Positions 44,601 through 58,489 of a DNA stretch of 60,000 nt are shown here, piece by piece. The stretch lies in the NCBI RefSeq assembly GCF_964340395.1, contig NC_135551.1, forward strand, positions 13,342,003 to 13,402,002, read 5' to 3'. Under the pieces are notes generated by a model that had not been told where the DNA came from, did not search any database, and saw only the letters and a program-made list of their open reading frames with translations. Position 1 is the stretch's first letter, and each line of letters opens with the position of its first letter. The stretch comes from Glandiceps talaboti (lineage: Eukaryota > Hemichordata > Enteropneusta > Spengelidae). Made by a program: the position numbers and the translations under genes.

Positions 44601-47600
44601 GACAAAATTTCAATTCTCCACTAAATGTGCTTAAAATTTTTTATCAGCTGTTTGTATGTCTCATTGTTGGGTTCACAAAATCGTGTGTATTCAGACTCCC
44701 AACAGGTTTCACACACTCAGTGTAAAATGACTGAGTTCCTGGATTTACAATTCCAAAGTGAAAGTAGCTATTGAAATTTCCAGATTCTCTCCATAACAAG
44801 CAAGGGCATATACACGTTGTTGTGCACGTACGCCATGCAACGAAGGTCAATGAACTTTAGACATACAGAAATGAAAAATAGAAGACGGTCCGTTATATCG
44901 CAAGCCAGCTATGTCCATTATTCCCGTAAAATTATCCTTGGGCACTGAAAAGGCTTTATGTCACATATATACACATTAAAACTTTGTTAGCCTTCCTTTC
45001 TTGTCATGGTCAATTCAATTATTTGTACCGTATCCGTAGTCATCAATGTTGATGAACAACTAAATGTAGGATGTTTCCTTAGCTCGAAGGACTACACAAT
45101 GGGCTAAGTATGCTACAGACATCATTTACCCTTTGCTGTCTTCAAGTGTGTGTTATGCATGGTTATACATACACATGAAACGTTATTACAATGAATTAAA
45201 TTGACAACATACTTTACCTTTAAGGTTGAGTCATTCTTTACAGATTGAGACCAGTTCAATAGCAGGTTGATAAACAAGATACAGACACCAACAATTAGAG
45301 TCAAGCGTTGGTTCTAAACCGACTAGAAGAATATCTTGCCAAATATGACAAACAAAGCTAAGATTCCTGTGAATCTGCCCTCTCCCCGTATACATCAACG
45401 CAAGTTATTGATGTAGAATCCCACACCTTCTCCTACCTGTACATGTCAAACCACTGGCACTTATAAAATTATGTCCGCATCAGAATCACGTCTCCAGTAG
45501 CAATTAAAGATTGATTTGGGTTTTATTGCTATATTTACTTGTGATTCAAGACTCAATTTCGATGAAATCACTGTGCTTTCATGCTTTTATCCTTCTTGTA
45601 GTACTTTCATCTCAGTTGCACATTCTTAATTTTCATCATCATACAGGATTGTGAAAACTTAGATCTTCTATTACAGGTGAAATACATTTACTTTAATTTA
45701 CGAGTACTGGATCGTTGCAGTGATCTTACGTACCTTATTCACTAACTACACTAGTGTCAACATCCTTTACATTGAAATAAGAGCATACCCCTCGGCAAGA
45801 TATGACTTTTGACTTTTAAATCACGAAGATTATTTGAATGATCAATTTCAAGTGTTTACAATTCATGTATATTTATTTTACTACTAAAAGATTAGGTCTA
45901 CACCGAAGTCATTACTCAAATGTTTCATAGTATAATTTGTTCCATCCAAATAGCACTTGTAAAAAGAAGAAGAACGTATTTACTGATTCATACAGGTTTC
46001 TGAACATCTGAAGATTACTATGTAGCGTTGATAAGTACGTAATGTAATAATCCCGATCTAACTGAGTAGTTCGGCGGGCGTGATCAGATTTGTGTCTTTC
46101 CTTCTGGCGTTGCAATACGTTTTTATCCGGTGTATTTACACAACCATACATGTTTCAAGTTATTTGGTCTTTGATATTATACTAACTAAAATGCAAGCAC
46201 TTGGTACGTGCATATCTGATTACGGGTTTAATTCTAGTGCCATTCCACAGGAATCCGTCGGTGGGAAAATTAATGATCATGTTGAAGTCAGTGTTGTTTT
46301 TGTCTGTAACATAACTTAAGATGACGAAAAGTGACACCTGAACTTTGTCAAAGGCTTTATCTGAAAGACAAACGCAAATGTTATCCTTTTTGAAATGTGA
46401 AGGAGTTATTTCTGGTTAAGTTGCCCCATACTAGCATATAATAACACAATGCGGGTAGTCTTTGACCTAAGACGGGTGCAGTCAACATTCTATAGTTTGA
46501 ATTTTACGTCGCTCCACCGAAAGCGGTTGTATACACTTAATAGACGTATTCTGAGAGTAACAACGTTAATCGAATCTGCATTGATTCGGATGCATACTTT
46601 CTTTACGCAACTTTTGGAGAAATTATGGAATTGCCATTCTAGTTGCTTGTTTGATACTTATTGTCTTTTTTGTATTTGTATTTGTATTTGTATTTGTATT
46701 TGTATATTTTGATATTATTTATGGGACATCTTGGTGCCCTAAATTAAAGAAATACTAATAATTAAATATAACGTTCACGTAATATTTGGAATAACGTACG
46801 TTTAGAACTACAATGAAAATACCATTAAATTTTCATTTCTTAGGTATTCCATAGACCCTTTACCCAGGGTCTATGGGTATTCGATCGTACAGAAAATTAG
46901 TTCTCAATGTCTCTTATTTCTATTCATATATGTGCAATTGAATTACCATTGAATTTCACAAAACATGTTTCAAAGTACGAAAAAAATGTTTTAGTTCTCA
47001 AGGTATATAAAGACAAGTTACATAGTAATTAACACTTAGACATGCACGCATGCGCACACTTGGTTTTACATATCCACCATGCAGCAGAATTCCTTGGCGA
47101 AGAATATCGATGGCAAAGAAACCATGTAGCCATCTTTATTAACAACATCAATTGACATATCTTTGAAATCAAATAACTAAACGAGGCCCTAAAGTTAACG
47201 AATTTTCATTCATTCAAACGTTTCAAGTTAATATTGAAACTTTTGACATGTTAAGAGGAAACCCACGAAATCAAGTAAAATCAAGGCGTAACAAATCTCA
47301 GTAAAGAAATATTTATATTTATTAGTTACCTTGTTCCTCAATGCCAACTAAACCAAGTCTATATATAGTCGAAAATTGGCTGATATGCTATACACAGCTG
47401 TCGTACTCGATATGCAAACCACTTTACTATGTATTATGTTAGCCCACCTGTAAAACTGATGAACGAGAATCGCTACTAAATTCTTCCTCTGTCCTAACTG
47501 ACATTTTAGGGTTTTATTTTACGTATAATACGCATATATTCAGAAAATGAAAAATGTCAGTCAGGATAGCGGAATAGTGCAGTATAATAGCGATAGTCCT

Positions 47601-47840
47601 TTAAATATATGGGTAGGCTAGTATTATTCACAAGTGTGTTTGTTAGTCTCAGCTTTCAACATCACTATTTTCAACACACTGACTTGACACTCAAAAGGGT
47701 GTGCTATGCATCATTGAATACAATGTTCCTACTATAGCTTGTGATATGTCTAATGTATCAACATTTACAATCACGATGCGAAATATTTGTTGGTTTTGAA
47801 TGTTCGATACATCCTAAGTATTCTTTTTTCAATGATTATC
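41664..47840. other. non-coding; no gene supported
   Basis: 6.2 kb of AT-rich DNA. Visible items are a 31-bp imperfect tandem duplication at 42468-42530 (CCAGAAGGTCAGTACATACT), a (TTTGTA)n run at about 46672-46705, and a hairpin at 46849-46876. A hydrophobic minus-strand frame at 45304-45122 lacks an ATG. Confidence 0.45.
46849..46876. repeat. perfect 10-bp stem-loop
   Basis: CCATAGACCC and GGGTCTATGG flank an 8-base spacer. The surrounding sequence is unremarkable. Confidence 0.6.
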
Positions 47841-48201
47841 AGGCCTAAAAAAATTGTGGTTACAATTACACTCAATATTTGAATAGGTGGGGTGGGTAGA
47901 TTTTTTTTATTTAAAAACAAATTCCGTGTCTAGTTCAGGTAATTATAGTTTTCGTTGTTTTCCATATGGTCTCTGTGTTATTGGTTTCTTCTCATCTGAT
48001 GAACATCCATTAAAGATTGGAAGAACAATTTTATATTGTCCTTTTAAGTTGCAGTTTCCACATCCACTATTTCTCGCGAGACCTCACAATTTTTGCGATG
48101 TCATTACTTTCTTCTCAAGTGAGTAAAAAAAAAAGTTGAGGGCTGGCAGTGGAAAAGTAGGTGGGGTTGAGTAACCGAAACCAAACAATTTTTTTAGGCC
48201 T
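47841..48201 (+). mobile_element. AGGCCT-ended MITE, copy 1
   Basis: It begins AGGCCTAAAAAAATTGTGGT and ends with the reverse form (AACCAAACAATTTTTTTAGG then CCT). Internal words CCATATGGTCTCTGTGTTAT, TTGGTTTCTTC and ACTATTTCTCGCGAGAC recur in copy 2. Confidence 0.8.
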
Positions 48202-50736
48202 CACCAAAAGTGTCAATGCAAATATTTAAAAGATAACTTTTCACTTTTCCGAGGTAACAAGCATTGAACCCATCCTTTCCTTTTCTCATCCCTGTCATTG
48301 TTCATTAAAATACACAAGTATCTGCTAACTGAATGTTCTTCAGAATTTATTTTTTATCTTATTCTTTGATGCAGTTCCAAGCTGTTCTTCCCAGTCCTTG
48401 CCAGACTAGCAGTCTTATTTGATGTTAGTCAAGATTGTATCTCTACCACAATCTCCAGGAGTCATTTGGTACTCAGCCACGTCTCACTAACATACTTTCA
48501 TATTCCCTACACTTTACATTTTGCCGACACTAAAGTTCTATATAATGTGCTATTCGTTTGTTCCTGTGTATTCACAGACCAACAAGAACATTGTTTTGTC
48601 ACGACGCCCGTTTTGACCTTTAATAACCATTTGATATTTGCAGTGTTATTTATGTTCCTAGTCTCACGCTAGTATCCTACTCTATGAATGCAACACTGTC
48701 TCCGGTATCTGGGAAACTGAAAATGTTGATGGGCAAAGACGTTTGATATTAAATTTGTCTATAGAAGCGAAGCCTTCTAAAGAAGAATGCAAATCAGAAT
48801 CGTATTGCAAACCACAGGGTTCGTAGAGTTTACTTATTGCAGCCGTTTCCTTTACTGAATTTTCTTCTAACCCATTCGATGATGAGGTCGACATCAAAAT
48901 GACTCAAGCATAGACGGATATTATCTGAAAACCACGGCGCGGCGTGATATTGTTGACAACAGAAGCGGTCACCAAAGGGTGATATAATGACGGATTGAAT
49001 ATAATTGCTTTTGCTATTTCACTCCTAATTAGAGATAGAAAGAGAGATCGCGTAAAATATGTGATGAGTTTAAAATTGAATGAATCCAATTGAGAGAAGT
49101 CAACGTTGTTTTTAAGCAATCTAACAAACAGCCATTTATAATCAAACTGTCAAATTGACAAACAAATAATAATGTTCATTCTTTAATGTAATAAATTGAC
49201 CTTTGTGATGCTAGAGTTGACGACAATCATCTGCTTGTGAAATCGAAAGCTGTCTAAATTGAAGTACTTGCTAGTAATCATCTCTCTCTTGACGTCAACT
49301 TCACATGTCTGCAATAGCGTGACAATTAGCAAGTTAATTGGGGGATCAATTGAACACTGTTGAGCTATTTCATTTAATCAATTCGTCCTAACAAATCGAA
49401 AAAAGAACCTTACAAAGGGGATGGCGATTTTATCTTAGTTGACATTCTTTGTGGAAAGTAAGACCCACAAAGGTCATTTTCAGCAATTTTACATTGAGCG
49501 ACCGGCCATCCTTAAACAAGGCATATACAAATTGACAAATCTAGCTTAAAAGGGGTGTACAAACGTAAGCGAGGGATTATGGTAATAAACAATACAATTA
49601 TTTGTCGCTATTTTTGCTACTCTGTCATAGACAGGTTGCACAGGATTTGTGAAATAATTTGTCTTAGTCCTTAGGTATACATCAGTACAGCTGTAACAAA
49701 TCCTGCCTTTTGTGCTTTTTCAGATTTTTTTTTCAAGAGGCTTACTTTCGACGTCACAGTATGTGATCTTCGAGTAGACTTATAACTCACTACAGTTGTA
49801 TAGATAGATTACTTTTATTTCTCACTAGAAAACACAAGATTACTTTCTTATCTTCAACTCGTAAATGTATGCTACGGAGTATCAATCTATCGAATGCTTG
49901 TAACTATGGGAACGGTTGCGCATGTGCACTATATGGCTGATATAAATTTAGAGATTTGCAATGACTTGTGATGATGTTATTTGCAAAGTGATGCTTGGCA
50001 AGATCTAGTCCGCTTCAAGTTATAACATCACAGCACGACTTGATGCGACGGCAGCAGATACCCCATATGTTCATCTGATTTCTACGCCGGACCACATTGC
50101 CTTTCAAGAACACAGGTTTGATTTTCTTGGAAGGTACGTAGCATTTTACATATTACTGTTGAGTGAATGTCACAGGTTGATAATATACACCTACACATGT
50201 TTGACGTCAACTTGACAGTTAATCTTGTATTATACACAAGATATACAACGATAGAGGGTTGATGATGTAAACTCAAAATTGTAAGCGCAAGAAGCACTCA
50301 AGACGTGTGTTTTAGCACAGACAATGATCCATTGTCAGTGAATTTAGGTGGAGATCGTGCTATTTTCAATTCTCTCAGCTGGCCTTTACATCTTAGATAT
50401 GGATGTCCCCAAAAGTATTATTAAAATGATCCAGGCTCAAGGGATCGTTTCGTTTTTTCAGTTTAAGGTACACGCGATAGTGAACAATTTGACCGGAATT
50501 GACTGAACATTTATCTTCTCAACATAATTCATATTTTGTGTCTCGATCAGTCTATTGCTCGTGTATCCTACGAATTGTATTGGTACAGATTAGTACATTT
50601 AACATACACAGATGTATGACTCCAATGTAACTCCTTCCTGATATAATCAAACTCTATGAAAAACGTTTTCCGTATTATGAAAATAGCAGTGATATTATAC
50701 GTATAGGATAAATATATATCTACACGCTGTATTTAC
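48202..50736. other. non-coding; no gene supported
   Basis: AT-rich. The minus strand at about 49420-49550 resembles 57340-57450 (see the separate entry). Other open frames have no recognisable content. Confidence 0.45.
49420..49550 (-). repeat. degenerate copy of the tract at 57340
   Basis: The minus strand shares GATTTG-CAA, TGTTT-AG, GGCC and TTG-TGAAAATGAC-TTTG in order with 57450-57340 over about 130 bp. The similarity is about 60-65% by eye. The frame is broken here. Confidence 0.4.
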
Positions 50737-50896
50737 ATTAGCCATATGGATGAGGATTGTGTATTTATTTTGGATTTTTATGTGTAAACATTTCACATAT
50801 TTATTAATATTTTGTAATGTATTGAGTTACACACAATGACTGAACATTGTTTTATAAATTAAAAATCCACAATCCTCATCCATATGGACAACTTAA
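50737..50896. mobile_element. fold-back MITE, TTAA family, copy 4 (short)
   Basis: Left end GCCATATGGATGAGGATTG and GTATTTATTTTGGATTTTTA; right end TAAAAATCCACAATCCTCAT and CCATATGGACAACTTAA. The left inner arm is deleted, leaving about 160 bp. Confidence 0.8.
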
Positions 50897-51034
50897 ATAG
50901 TTGATTATTTTCTTCAACGGCAGAAATACAACAATCGGAAATGGTTTCAACAAGGAGAAATTCATAAAACATTTTATTACGTTGTATTTTATAATTGTGT
51001 CAAAATGTCTAAAATGTGTTATTCACGTAGATGT

Positions 51035-51374
51035 GAAAGTGGCCATATGTAAGAGGATTGGGTATTTATTTTGGATTTATTTTTAAATTTTAAATTTTAT
51101 CATAGTTTCCTACTTAAAAACCAATGTAATAAGTCTTTGTAACTCAATAAATTACAAAAGACTGATAAATGTGTAAAATGTTTGTTATTGTATGTACAAT
51201 AACACGCTTTTTTACACGCTTTTTAGCTTTTTGTAATTAGTATTGAGTTACAAACACAGACTTTGTCAATTTTGTGTCACATTGATTTTTTCAAATAGGA
51301 CGCCATGATAAAATTGTTTTATAAATTGACGATCCTCAACAAATACCCAATCGTCATCCATATGGCCACTTTAA
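51035..51374. mobile_element. fold-back MITE, TTAA family, copy 5
   Basis: GAAAGTGGCCATATG at the left and CATATGGCCACTTTAA at the right. Inner arms CTTTGTAACTCAATAAATTA and GTATTGAGTTACAAACACAG are complementary. It is one of the best preserved copies and lies 140 bp from copy 4. Confidence 0.85.
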
Positions 51375-54300
51375 GATCTGTTTACTGTTAATATAACAAA
51401 TCTATATTGCAGTATTCAGTTCTTTGCATCTTTCTCCGCGTTTCAGTTGAATTGTATACTTCAACGTTCAACGTGTAATATTTATAACATTTAAATAATT
51501 AAGTTGTATTTCTTTAGTGGCAGCTATAAAAGAAGCGATCACAAATGATTCAAACAACGAGAAATTTATTTATGGATTCGTCTTAGCTTCGTGTTGATTG
51601 TTATTCATATTGCATAGAAGAACGCTGATATAGTGTTCATGTAGAAAGGACGTGATACTTAGAGTCATGGATCTGTGAGTTTCGGATTTAAGGTGATTCC
51701 TAGCTAGTTCGTTGTCATACCAACGACTGTCTTATCTATGTGTTCAACCCATGTTCCTTACCGAGGGTTGTGAGAATTTCCGATCATCTGAGTACATCGC
51801 AAAGCGCCGCTGCAGTAAGTAATCGGATAGTGCCGAGTTAGTAAATGGAATACAGACTATCGTATTTACTGTGACAATTTGCTGTCTTAGATTTACTACT
51901 GGCAAAGGTATCAGTAATCTGTGTCATTCGATTCCCAATGTAATGAGCTAATCATGGTCTTGTTTTGCAACTTGATATAGGTCATGCACACCTCTTCTAT
52001 ATCGTGAAAGTTATGTAACATTAATATTGATTGCAGATGTGCTGACATGCATACACATTATTCTGACAAGGTATAAAGCCATTCGAAACAGATATGTTTA
52101 GAAAACCGATCCTGGTTAGTTCGCCCACCTTGTAATTATCTGCAAAAAGTTATGTTATTAGTGTGATAATTTAACCACGTGTAATCAATCCCCACTCATT
52201 AAAATAAAATGAACAACTATCGTATCTTTAATTACCTGACTTTAATTAAATTACATTAAAGCCTTTCTAAGGTAGATATCTCGTTCAAAATTCTAATTGG
52301 TTTTCAGTCGTGAGTCGATTTCTAAATACAACGTTCTATATTTCAGTCTCATTTGAGCCCATTACAATATCGTTTATAGTTAGGTGTAGCCGTTCATACT
52401 ATGATATAACCTATAAAACGCAGCGTGATATACGGTAGTACTAAATCTACCCTTTTGTGATATACAAAATGTACGTATGCAAGAGATATCGATTACAGTG
52501 ATAACATCAGCCCTCGGAAATAAAAATCCTAAACTTTTGATGTCACTTTCTTCAGGAAAACTCAACCCTAGTTTCAAATAAAATCAAGAACATTATCAGG
52601 GGAACTGTTCAAAATTTAAAAATAGATATGTTAAAATATTATCAAAATGAAGCCATTCTTAAATCCAGCAATAATAAGTTGTCAATCTTATTGAAAATAA
52701 GACGGTGAATACCCGAATTGATTTTCCCATTTCCAGAAACAAACTTTGATAATGCTGAGGTTTGAGATTTCTTATAAGAACTCTGATTTTCAGGGATATC
52801 GTCCATTAGGCGTATTAGACCTCAAAACCTAATAAACCTCATTAGTGTGTAACATATGTACAAGTCTCCCAAGAAGTTTGTTGGGAAGTTGTATGACTCG
52901 ACAAGACCCTCGCAGGAGTCACATGAAGGCCAGACCTATTTGTAAAATGATGCTTTTGAAGGCTAGACCTTGCCGTGAGGTCTGTTATTGCTATCTGTGT
53001 CTACTCATGGACCATTAATCAACTGATAATTATAGGACACGTCAGAGGATATTAACTGAAAATAATCGAAGTGTTTGGATAACGAAGTTATACTTCGAAT
53101 TCGATGAGTTTTTAGGTGTTTCACCAGAGAAGAGTCAACCTTGTCATCTACAGCCCTGTTACATAACCTCTTACCCATTATCATGTTAATTACAAAATTC
53201 AGAAAACGCATCCCGCATATGCATATCTCGACCAAATAATCCGATATTTTCCCAAAAATTCAGTGTGAAATCCATTAACCTGGCAAAGACTGTAACAAAG
53301 CTAGTCCCAATTCGAACAGTATTTCCATTTTACCAACCCATACCTCTGTGGCTAACCCTAGTGCACATACGCATTGTCATGCCAATGGACAAATTATATA
53401 TGGAACACAGATATGCTTTCTGCACAAGTCACTTTGTAGTGAAGTGGTATTAGAGCATGTATTTGGAAAGATAGGTACAGAACTAGAGGTACTGTGTTCG
53501 AAACCAATCAAGGTAAAGGCGATTTTTAACGCACGCATTACAGAATGACGGGTGCAGAATTAGGTGGTTGAACACGGTATTATGCAGGGCAGCACATGTT
53601 GGTTGCATTGTAACAGTTGACAATTTGGGAACAGTGCTGAGGACAGTTTCATTCATGGTTTAAAGTGTTAGCGGACAGTTCGTTTCATGGATTAATGGAA
53701 TGCAGACACCTTCTTTGTGTAAAAATGTCCCGTTAACTGAAACAATGTCGGTTAAATGAAATTGAAAGCATGGTTGAAACAATCGGAAACAGTCGGAAGT
53801 ATACTAATGTCAAGAGTCAGCCAAGGCAATACAGAGATTAGTCAGATTACCTGGTGTTATCGTAGGTCTATTAACTGTTTTGATCGTTTTCCTTCATGTG
53901 TGTAAATCTTTCTTTTTTACCCTATTCACTATAAATCCACACTTGTTGGCCATTAATTGGAAAACAAATTTTGCAATCACTTCGTCGAAGAAAAAATGTA
54001 AGTTAAATTTATCTTGATATGTAATCAAGGAAGACAGTTACATCTAGAGACATGCACCAGCAGGCGTTAGGATCAAGTATTTATACAATGACACACTTTC
54101 AAGAAATACCGGTGCCTTTGATGTATCGCTACCGACTCGGAGATTTATAATAATGAATAATCGTCCGTGTTTTTTTTTCCACCTGTTTGTGATCGATCTT
54201 CTTGACAATACAATGAATATATTCATTACCTCGTCAATAGTCCTGCATTATAGTCCATCGGCTGGAACATTCCTCATTTCAAAGGTTTTCCCAAGTGTGT

Positions 54301-56107
54301 GGAATTGAGAACTGATAACAAAGACAGTGCTTGGACAAACAGAGTGAACATATCCCTGAATATCTCAGACCAGATAAGAAGTTAAACGAAGGTGAAGATA
54401 CTTTTTTTTCACCTTATATTATTAAACCAACCACAAACATCTTGTAATATAAGTTTACGTACTTAAAAGTGATTGGTAGATCGGATCCTCCTGCTACTAA
54501 TGCAGTTCTTGGTTCAAAAAAGTACAATCATATTAAGTATAGGTATCGAATTGCATAAAGTACTATTCACATTGCAGCTTATAATTCTAAAGAAACTAAG
54601 GGTATATGTTTTTTAGGAAAAACAATTTGCAAATGAATCGTTGAAGTTGGTTAAACAAGACGCCATCTTTTCTTAAGATATTTTGTACATTGTGTGAGTC
54701 ATTATCAGTGTCTAGGATCGGAAAAAATGTTTTAGGTTTAATACTGATATTGTGCACTTTGAAGGAAATGATATTGGTATGCGTTTTGCTTTTATTTGGA
54801 ACAAGCATTTAGAAATGTACAGATGTGAAAAATGTATTCGACAAAATCTAAATGTTGGCTACAACAAAGGTACTGTATTTTATTAACTTACCCATCACAC
54901 TTACAAATAATTCAAATTTGTTATTTTTCTTTAAAATTCAAAAATGAAGGAAAATTCTATCACAAGAAAATCTACAAAATCTACATCTCTCAATTTCTAA
55001 CGAAAATGTATTGAGCTATACATACGTCACACATACACTGGGGAGATTAATGTTATAAGTGATAGACAGAAATCCGTGATGCGCATCTACATATATATAG
55101 CAATTTGCCATGAGACACTCGATACTATTCACAACACTTGAAGATGACATATAACAAGGTAATAGCTACGTTAATCAGGCTGTGAAGCTCTTAAAGAACT
55201 TGAAATCTTGAGTGACAAGATTTTGTTATAGTGACTAACTAAATGTGCAAGAAGAAGAGGTCAAATTGAGTTTAGATTTATACAGCAATTCTTACATTTC
55301 CTTGTACCTACTTTAGGAACCAAACAATTAATTACTTTCTCTTGAAATTTAGAATCGAAAATGCTAAACTGCTGATACTAATTCACAGAAGAGCACATTG
55401 ACTTTTTTTCTATGAGCGCTTACACAAGGTAATTGCAGGGTGTTGTGTTTTATCTGAATCTAACTCAATCTAAATTAGATGACATAACACATACAGTTGC
55501 ATGGCAAGTTATTAGTTTTTGCCTGCCTTCGTGCTCAACTGAAACTTTATATTCCTAAAGACGCCAGGATATCATCGTTCCCATGGAAACTCATTCTGTT
55601 TGTTATCATCTCAACACGTAATGATATTGGGACATGAATCAAAATATTTGGTGCCTCAAGGAAACATCCAAAATGCAAACTATCTATGCAGGTTTTCAAA
55701 ATATTGGCATCATTTCAAATGGTGCGGACTCTCTTGTATTACCCTCAGTTGACATATTTTTTAACTACCTTAAGAGAATGCACAAGCTTTTTTTTTTTTG
55801 TTTTGTTTTGTTTATAAATATGAGACAGTACAGTACAGTGGAGTAGAGTGTAATGTAGTGTAGTGTAGTGTAGTGTAGTGTAGTATAGCATATTATACAC
55901 ACGAAATTTAGAATTTAGCTAGGTAGACTGTCGGCTGAGGGGAATTCTGAAGCGATAGCTATATGAACGACATACGTTCAAATCTTCGCCAACTTTTACA
56001 AATCCGCAAGTTACCATACGCATTTTGAGTATTTTTTGTTAATCTCATAACGAGACAGCAGAAACTCTCAGAAATAAATATAAATTCTTTTACTTTATAT
56101 TCCTATA
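51375..56107. other. non-coding; no gene supported
   Basis: 4.7 kb of AT-rich DNA with only short unrecognised frames. A degenerate AGTGT/GTAGT run lies at about 55835-55885. Confidence 0.45.
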
Positions 56108-56439
56108 AGGCCTAAAAAAAATGTGTGGTTCCGATAATGCTCAATTTTAGAATATGTGGGGTAGGTAAATTTAAAAAAAATATCTTTTCATGTGTAAGTG
56201 TCTACTTCAGGTATGTAGTTATGTTTTACGTTGTTTTCCATATGGTCTCTGTGTCATTGGTTTCTTCGGATCAGATGTACAGTCATCAAATTTGGAAGAA
56301 CGGCTTTATATTGTTTGTTTTTTTAAGTTGATGTCAGTTTCCGCATCAACTATTTCTCGTGAGACTTCACACAGTTTTCGGTCGGCAGTGAACAACTAGG
56401 TGGGGTCGGTTGACCGGAACCAAACTATTTTTTAGGCCT
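56108..56439 (+). mobile_element. AGGCCT-ended MITE, copy 2
   Basis: AGGCCTAAAAAAAATGTGTG at the left; GGAACCAAACTATTTTTTAG then GCCT at the right. The inner CCATATGGTCTCTGTGTCAT is shared with copy 1. Confidence 0.82.
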
Positions 56440-56506
56440 AATCATTTATCGTTCCGATTGCTTATTAAGATGAATGTCCTTTACTCAACTTACACCTTTT
56501 TCAGTT

Positions 56507-56767
56507 AGGCCAAATAAAAAAAAAGTTGTTTGGTTCCGGTTACCCGACCCCATCTAGTTCTTCACGCCGACTCTAAACATTTTTTTTACGTACTCGAGAA
56601 AAATAGTAATAAAATCGCGAAAATCAGTGATAGTGGGTGCGGAAACTGACAAACTTAAAAATACATTATAAAACTGTTCTTCCAATCTGTAATGGCTGTA
56701 CGTCTGATAGGAAGAAATAAACAACAGAGAGACCATGTGGAAAACAATGGAAAACCTGAACTAGACA

Positions 56768-56811
<44 letters not shown>

Positions 56812-56892
56812 ATATATATATATAATAAAATAAACCGACCCCACCTATTTTAAGATTGAATGTAATCGGAACCACACAATTTATGTATGCCT
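56507..56892 (-). mobile_element. AGGCCT-ended MITE, copy 3, inverted
   Basis: The minus strand begins AGGCATACATAAATTGTGTG and GTTCCGAT and carries CCACATGGTCTCTCTGTTGT. It ends with TTGGCCTAAC. A (CA)n(TA)n microsatellite (56769-56824) has grown inside. It faces copy 2 across 67 bp. Confidence 0.8.
56769..56824. repeat. (AC)n(AT)n microsatellite
   Basis: About 20 AC units run into seven AT units. It lies within MITE copy 3. Confidence 0.95.
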
Positions 56893-57274
56893 TATTATTA
56901 TCTCACAGTTCGTCAGGATGAACAACCCTTATATTAAGCCCCTTGCGATTAAAGCAAGTCAATGATGTTATATACATTTAATCACTTATTACTGTGGGGA
57001 TTCACCTAGCTTTCATCACAAGCCGCGGGGTAATAAATTCAGCATTTCAACTATGTTGTGAAATTACAAACGTTAATAATTACTACTATGTAAACCGTGG
57101 TAACTATAGTGATCTGCCCAGGAGAAGTAATAAGCTGTGTAGTTGATGTCCCACGTATATTTAGGGAATGTTATTGTGATCGTTCATATTAGTATTAACT
57201 AACTTCCTCTAAGGTTGAAGTCATCAATAACAAATAAATTCTATATATCAATCTTACTTGGGTTAAAGCTATCG

Positions 57275-57580
57275 TCACGATATATACTTTGGGATAGGTG
57301 AAAGGGGATCTAAGGCAACATTGATTTTATCCCAGTCGCATTTCAGATGCTGATTGGATCCAAAAGTCATTTTCACCAATCTGTATCGCGCGGCCTCTCT
57401 AAAACAGAGTTTCACGTTGGCAAATCTGAGCTGATTGAGAAGAGGCCTGCTGCACGATGCGAGGCGATATAGAATATAAACGAAATCAGGTATTCCAAGC
57501 ATGAAAAATACAGCTAAGATAAGAATAGCCTCGTCTTTGTTCCCCTTTAAGGAGGTTGCTACCCTTCAGAGAAATTACAA
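57275..57580 (-). other. unassigned open frame, possible exon or repeat
   Basis: The minus strand is open through ATSLKGNKDEAILILAVFFM (one hydrophobic stretch), ILYRLASCSRPLLNQLRF and on to a TGA. I do not recognise a family. A possible AAA|GTATAT donor lies before the stop. The central 110 bp have a broken counterpart at 49420-49550, so an old repeat is as likely as an exon. Confidence 0.2.
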
Positions 57581-58489
57581 GATCATAATCTGAGTTGGTA
57601 CAAAATTAGTGGTAATAAATTCTTCTGCGTCTCAAATGTTATCGATTTGTTTTGTTCTACTCAGTGAAGTGTATTCACTTGTCACTAATAAGCCATTAAC
57701 AGCTAGAGAACTACAGTGCTCATGCATAATACATATGTACAAGCGATCTAATGGCACCAAAATGTCAGAGAAATTATCGTGACGTCATCAGTTGAACAAC
57801 GTAAGAAGAATTTTAATGACATTTAGTGTAACATCAGGAATGTACTAGTATAGCTTAATCAAAGGGTCTACTTAAGCATTTCCATCCGGATTTATAAAAT
57901 CAGTATATGCCCCTTGACTAACATAACGTGAAAGTAGAAGGTATCGTGAATATATTAATATTTACCGATGAAATGTAGAAACACATAACAAACAAGAAGT
58001 GATTTTGAACGAATTCGACAATCAACGTTAGATTCAAAGAATAATATACACTCTTTAGGCAGTGACGTCTTTTGGATGAAAATTGTCATCCGTGAAATTA
58101 TGCCCTACGTGTGTGACAGAAGAGATCATTTGCAGCATTCTTTTTCTCATTTAAAGGGAGAATGCCCCGGGGACAAATTTTCCCGAAAATGAAGGTCCTA
58201 TAATTCTCTCCAAACTTTACCATAGAAAAGCTTGTTCTTCGACCTTTTTTGAATAATATAAGAACATTTTAATTTAGGAGGTCAATGTCTTGTTTTCAAG
58301 GAAATCATCAAACTTCAAATGTTCCTGTAGAGTTAACATATTATTCGGCAATCATGTTGTATCATAAAATATATGAATTTTCATATTGTGTTAACTTCAA
58401 TTAAAAAAAATGTATGGTGACCCCCCAGGCTTCCTTCCTCTAGAGTTTAACTAAGGACTGAGGTTTCTTTAACTAAGTAACGGGAATGG

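Noticed and set aside
44644-45304. Two minus-strand frames that might be a signal-anchor exon and a following exon
   Set aside because: The hydrophobic frame starts with TTG and has a stop just upstream with no ATG. No acceptor clearly joins the second frame, and no family was recognised.
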